A DNA stretch of 64,000 nt from Cognatundibacterium rugosum. GTDB lineage: Bacteria; Pseudomonadota; Gammaproteobacteria; Burkholderiales; Burkholderiaceae_D. The stretch is from contig NZ_JACOGG010000015.1 in assembly GCF_014284365.1 (NCBI RefSeq), positions 40,217 through 104,216 on the forward strand, given 5' to 3'. The notes under the pieces are model-generated. The model did not search any database, had not been told where the DNA came from, and saw nothing but the letters and a program-made list of their open reading frames with translations. Made by a program: the position numbers and the translations under genes. Positions 63,594-64,000 of the stretch are shown here, in pieces (position 1 is the stretch's first letter; each line of letters begins with the position of its first letter).

Positions 63594-64000
63594 TTACTTC
63601 ATAAACTGCTCATTCCCAACCATACCGATCTTGGTCACGCCCAGACGCTGGGCTGAGGCCATCACCGCGGCCACCGATTTGTATGGCACCACCGCGTTAG
63701 GACGCAGATGCACCTCAGGCTGGTCTGCCTGGGTCGCCACTTCAGTCAGCTTGGCTTCGAGTTCGTTACGGTTCGCCAACGCCACTCCATTCCACAATAC
63801 CGTGCCGTCAAAGTCGACGTCGATGTTGACCACCACTGGCTCCACCGGATTCTTCGGCGCGGCCTGGTTGGTCGGCATGTTCAGATTCACGGAGTGATTC
63901 TGAATCGGGATGGTGATGATGAGCATGATGATCAATACCAGCATCACGTCAATCAGCGGGGTCATGTTCATTTCGATCATGACTTCCGGATCAGCCGATG
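63594..64000 (-). CDS. exbD: ExbD/TolR family biopolymer transport protein (5' end beyond window)
   Basis: 135 codons are visible and the frame is open to the right edge, with SADPEVMIEMNMTPLIDVML at the cut. This is the usual ExbD signature before its single membrane helix (residues LVLIIMLIITIPI), so the true start lies outside the window and ATG 63980 is internal. The remainder is a periplasmic domain ending FMK. It differs from the exbD at 39305-39757 (here EMNMTPLIDVML, there EINLIPFIDVLL) and probably belongs to a TonB-ExbB-ExbD set further right. Confidence 0.9.
   Translation of the reverse strand, partial: SADPEVMIEMNMTPLIDVMLVLIIMLIITIPIQNHSVNLNMPTNQAAPKNPVEPVVVNIDVDFDGTVLWNGVALANRNELEAKLTEVATQADQPEVHLRPNAVVPYKSVAAVMASAQRLGVTKIGMVGNEQFMK

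Noticed and set aside
63381..63656. 91-residue plus-strand frame upstream of exbD
   Set aside because: Overlaps the 3' end of exbD on the other strand, low complexity, no ribosome site.

Overview
The window looks like a chromosomal segment of a moderate-GC betaproteobacterium of the order Burkholderiales, most likely family Oxalobacteraceae (Undibacterium/Herminiimonas-like; the family is an inference). The reasons are gene content and order: yhdP-nitrilase-tldD next to divergent glnE, ispH-fkpB next to radC-rpmB-rpmG, the run exbB-exbD-lpxK-Trm112-kdsB-adk, a PHA phasin, and a type I (bcsD/bcsP/bcsQ) cellulose operon. I see no rRNA, tRNA, IS element, prophage or CRISPR array. Almost everything is ordinary chromosome.

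Layout. 1-7.1 kb (minus strand): cellulose operon bcsD-bcsP-bcsQ-bcsA/bcsB-bcsC, with bcsA and bcsB in one unbroken reading frame and bcsC cut by the window edge. A 0.4 kb AT-rich control region with two copies of TTACACGTAA separates it from a second bcsQ-like ATPase gene that follows tldD. 8.3-15 kb: tldD, a nitrilase-superfamily amidase and the large AsmA-like yhdP, divergent from glnE. 17.9-21.1 kb: pbpG, nitroreductase, hot-dog thioesterase, phasin. 21.2-25 kb: branched-chain amino-acid transporter livHMGF, preceded by an 18-codon leader ORF and a strong terminator-like hairpin. 25.3-28 kb: ispH, fkpB, radC, rpmB, rpmG. 28.3-36.1 kb: lipid desaturase, MscS channel, RsmB-type methyltransferase, purN, a secreted RNase with its barstar inhibitor, a patatin-like lipase and an SDR dehydrogenase behind a 20-bp palindrome. 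36.3-40.4 kb: adk, kdsB, Trm112, lpxK, exbD, exbB.

40.4-41.6 kb is the most unusual part: a 1.28-kb AT-rich intergenic region with six degenerate direct repeats of about 101 bp. Each repeat holds three DnaA-box-like 9-mers in fixed phase (one forward, two reverse, 18 in all), followed by fixed TTGATTT and TTTTTTAAGCA-like blocks. It resembles a chromosomal DnaA-titration or DnaA-reactivation locus, and I do not recognise the element.

41.6-49.3 kb: xseA, sodB, an EamA exporter, a large periplasmic S9 peptidase, a small membrane protein and an HDOD protein. 49.3-63.2 kb: an N-acetylglucosamine/chitooligosaccharide or muropeptide utilisation cluster. It contains two COG4299 acyltransferase-like membrane proteins around an AmpG-like MFS transporter, an MsiK/UgpC-type ATPase, a long GH3 NagZ, two permeases and a binding protein, a NagB-II type deaminase/isomerase, NagA, a GntR/HutC regulator and a BadF-type GlcNAc kinase. 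Import, cytoplasmic hydrolysis, phosphorylation, deacetylation and deamination are thus all encoded together. The right edge cuts a second exbD.
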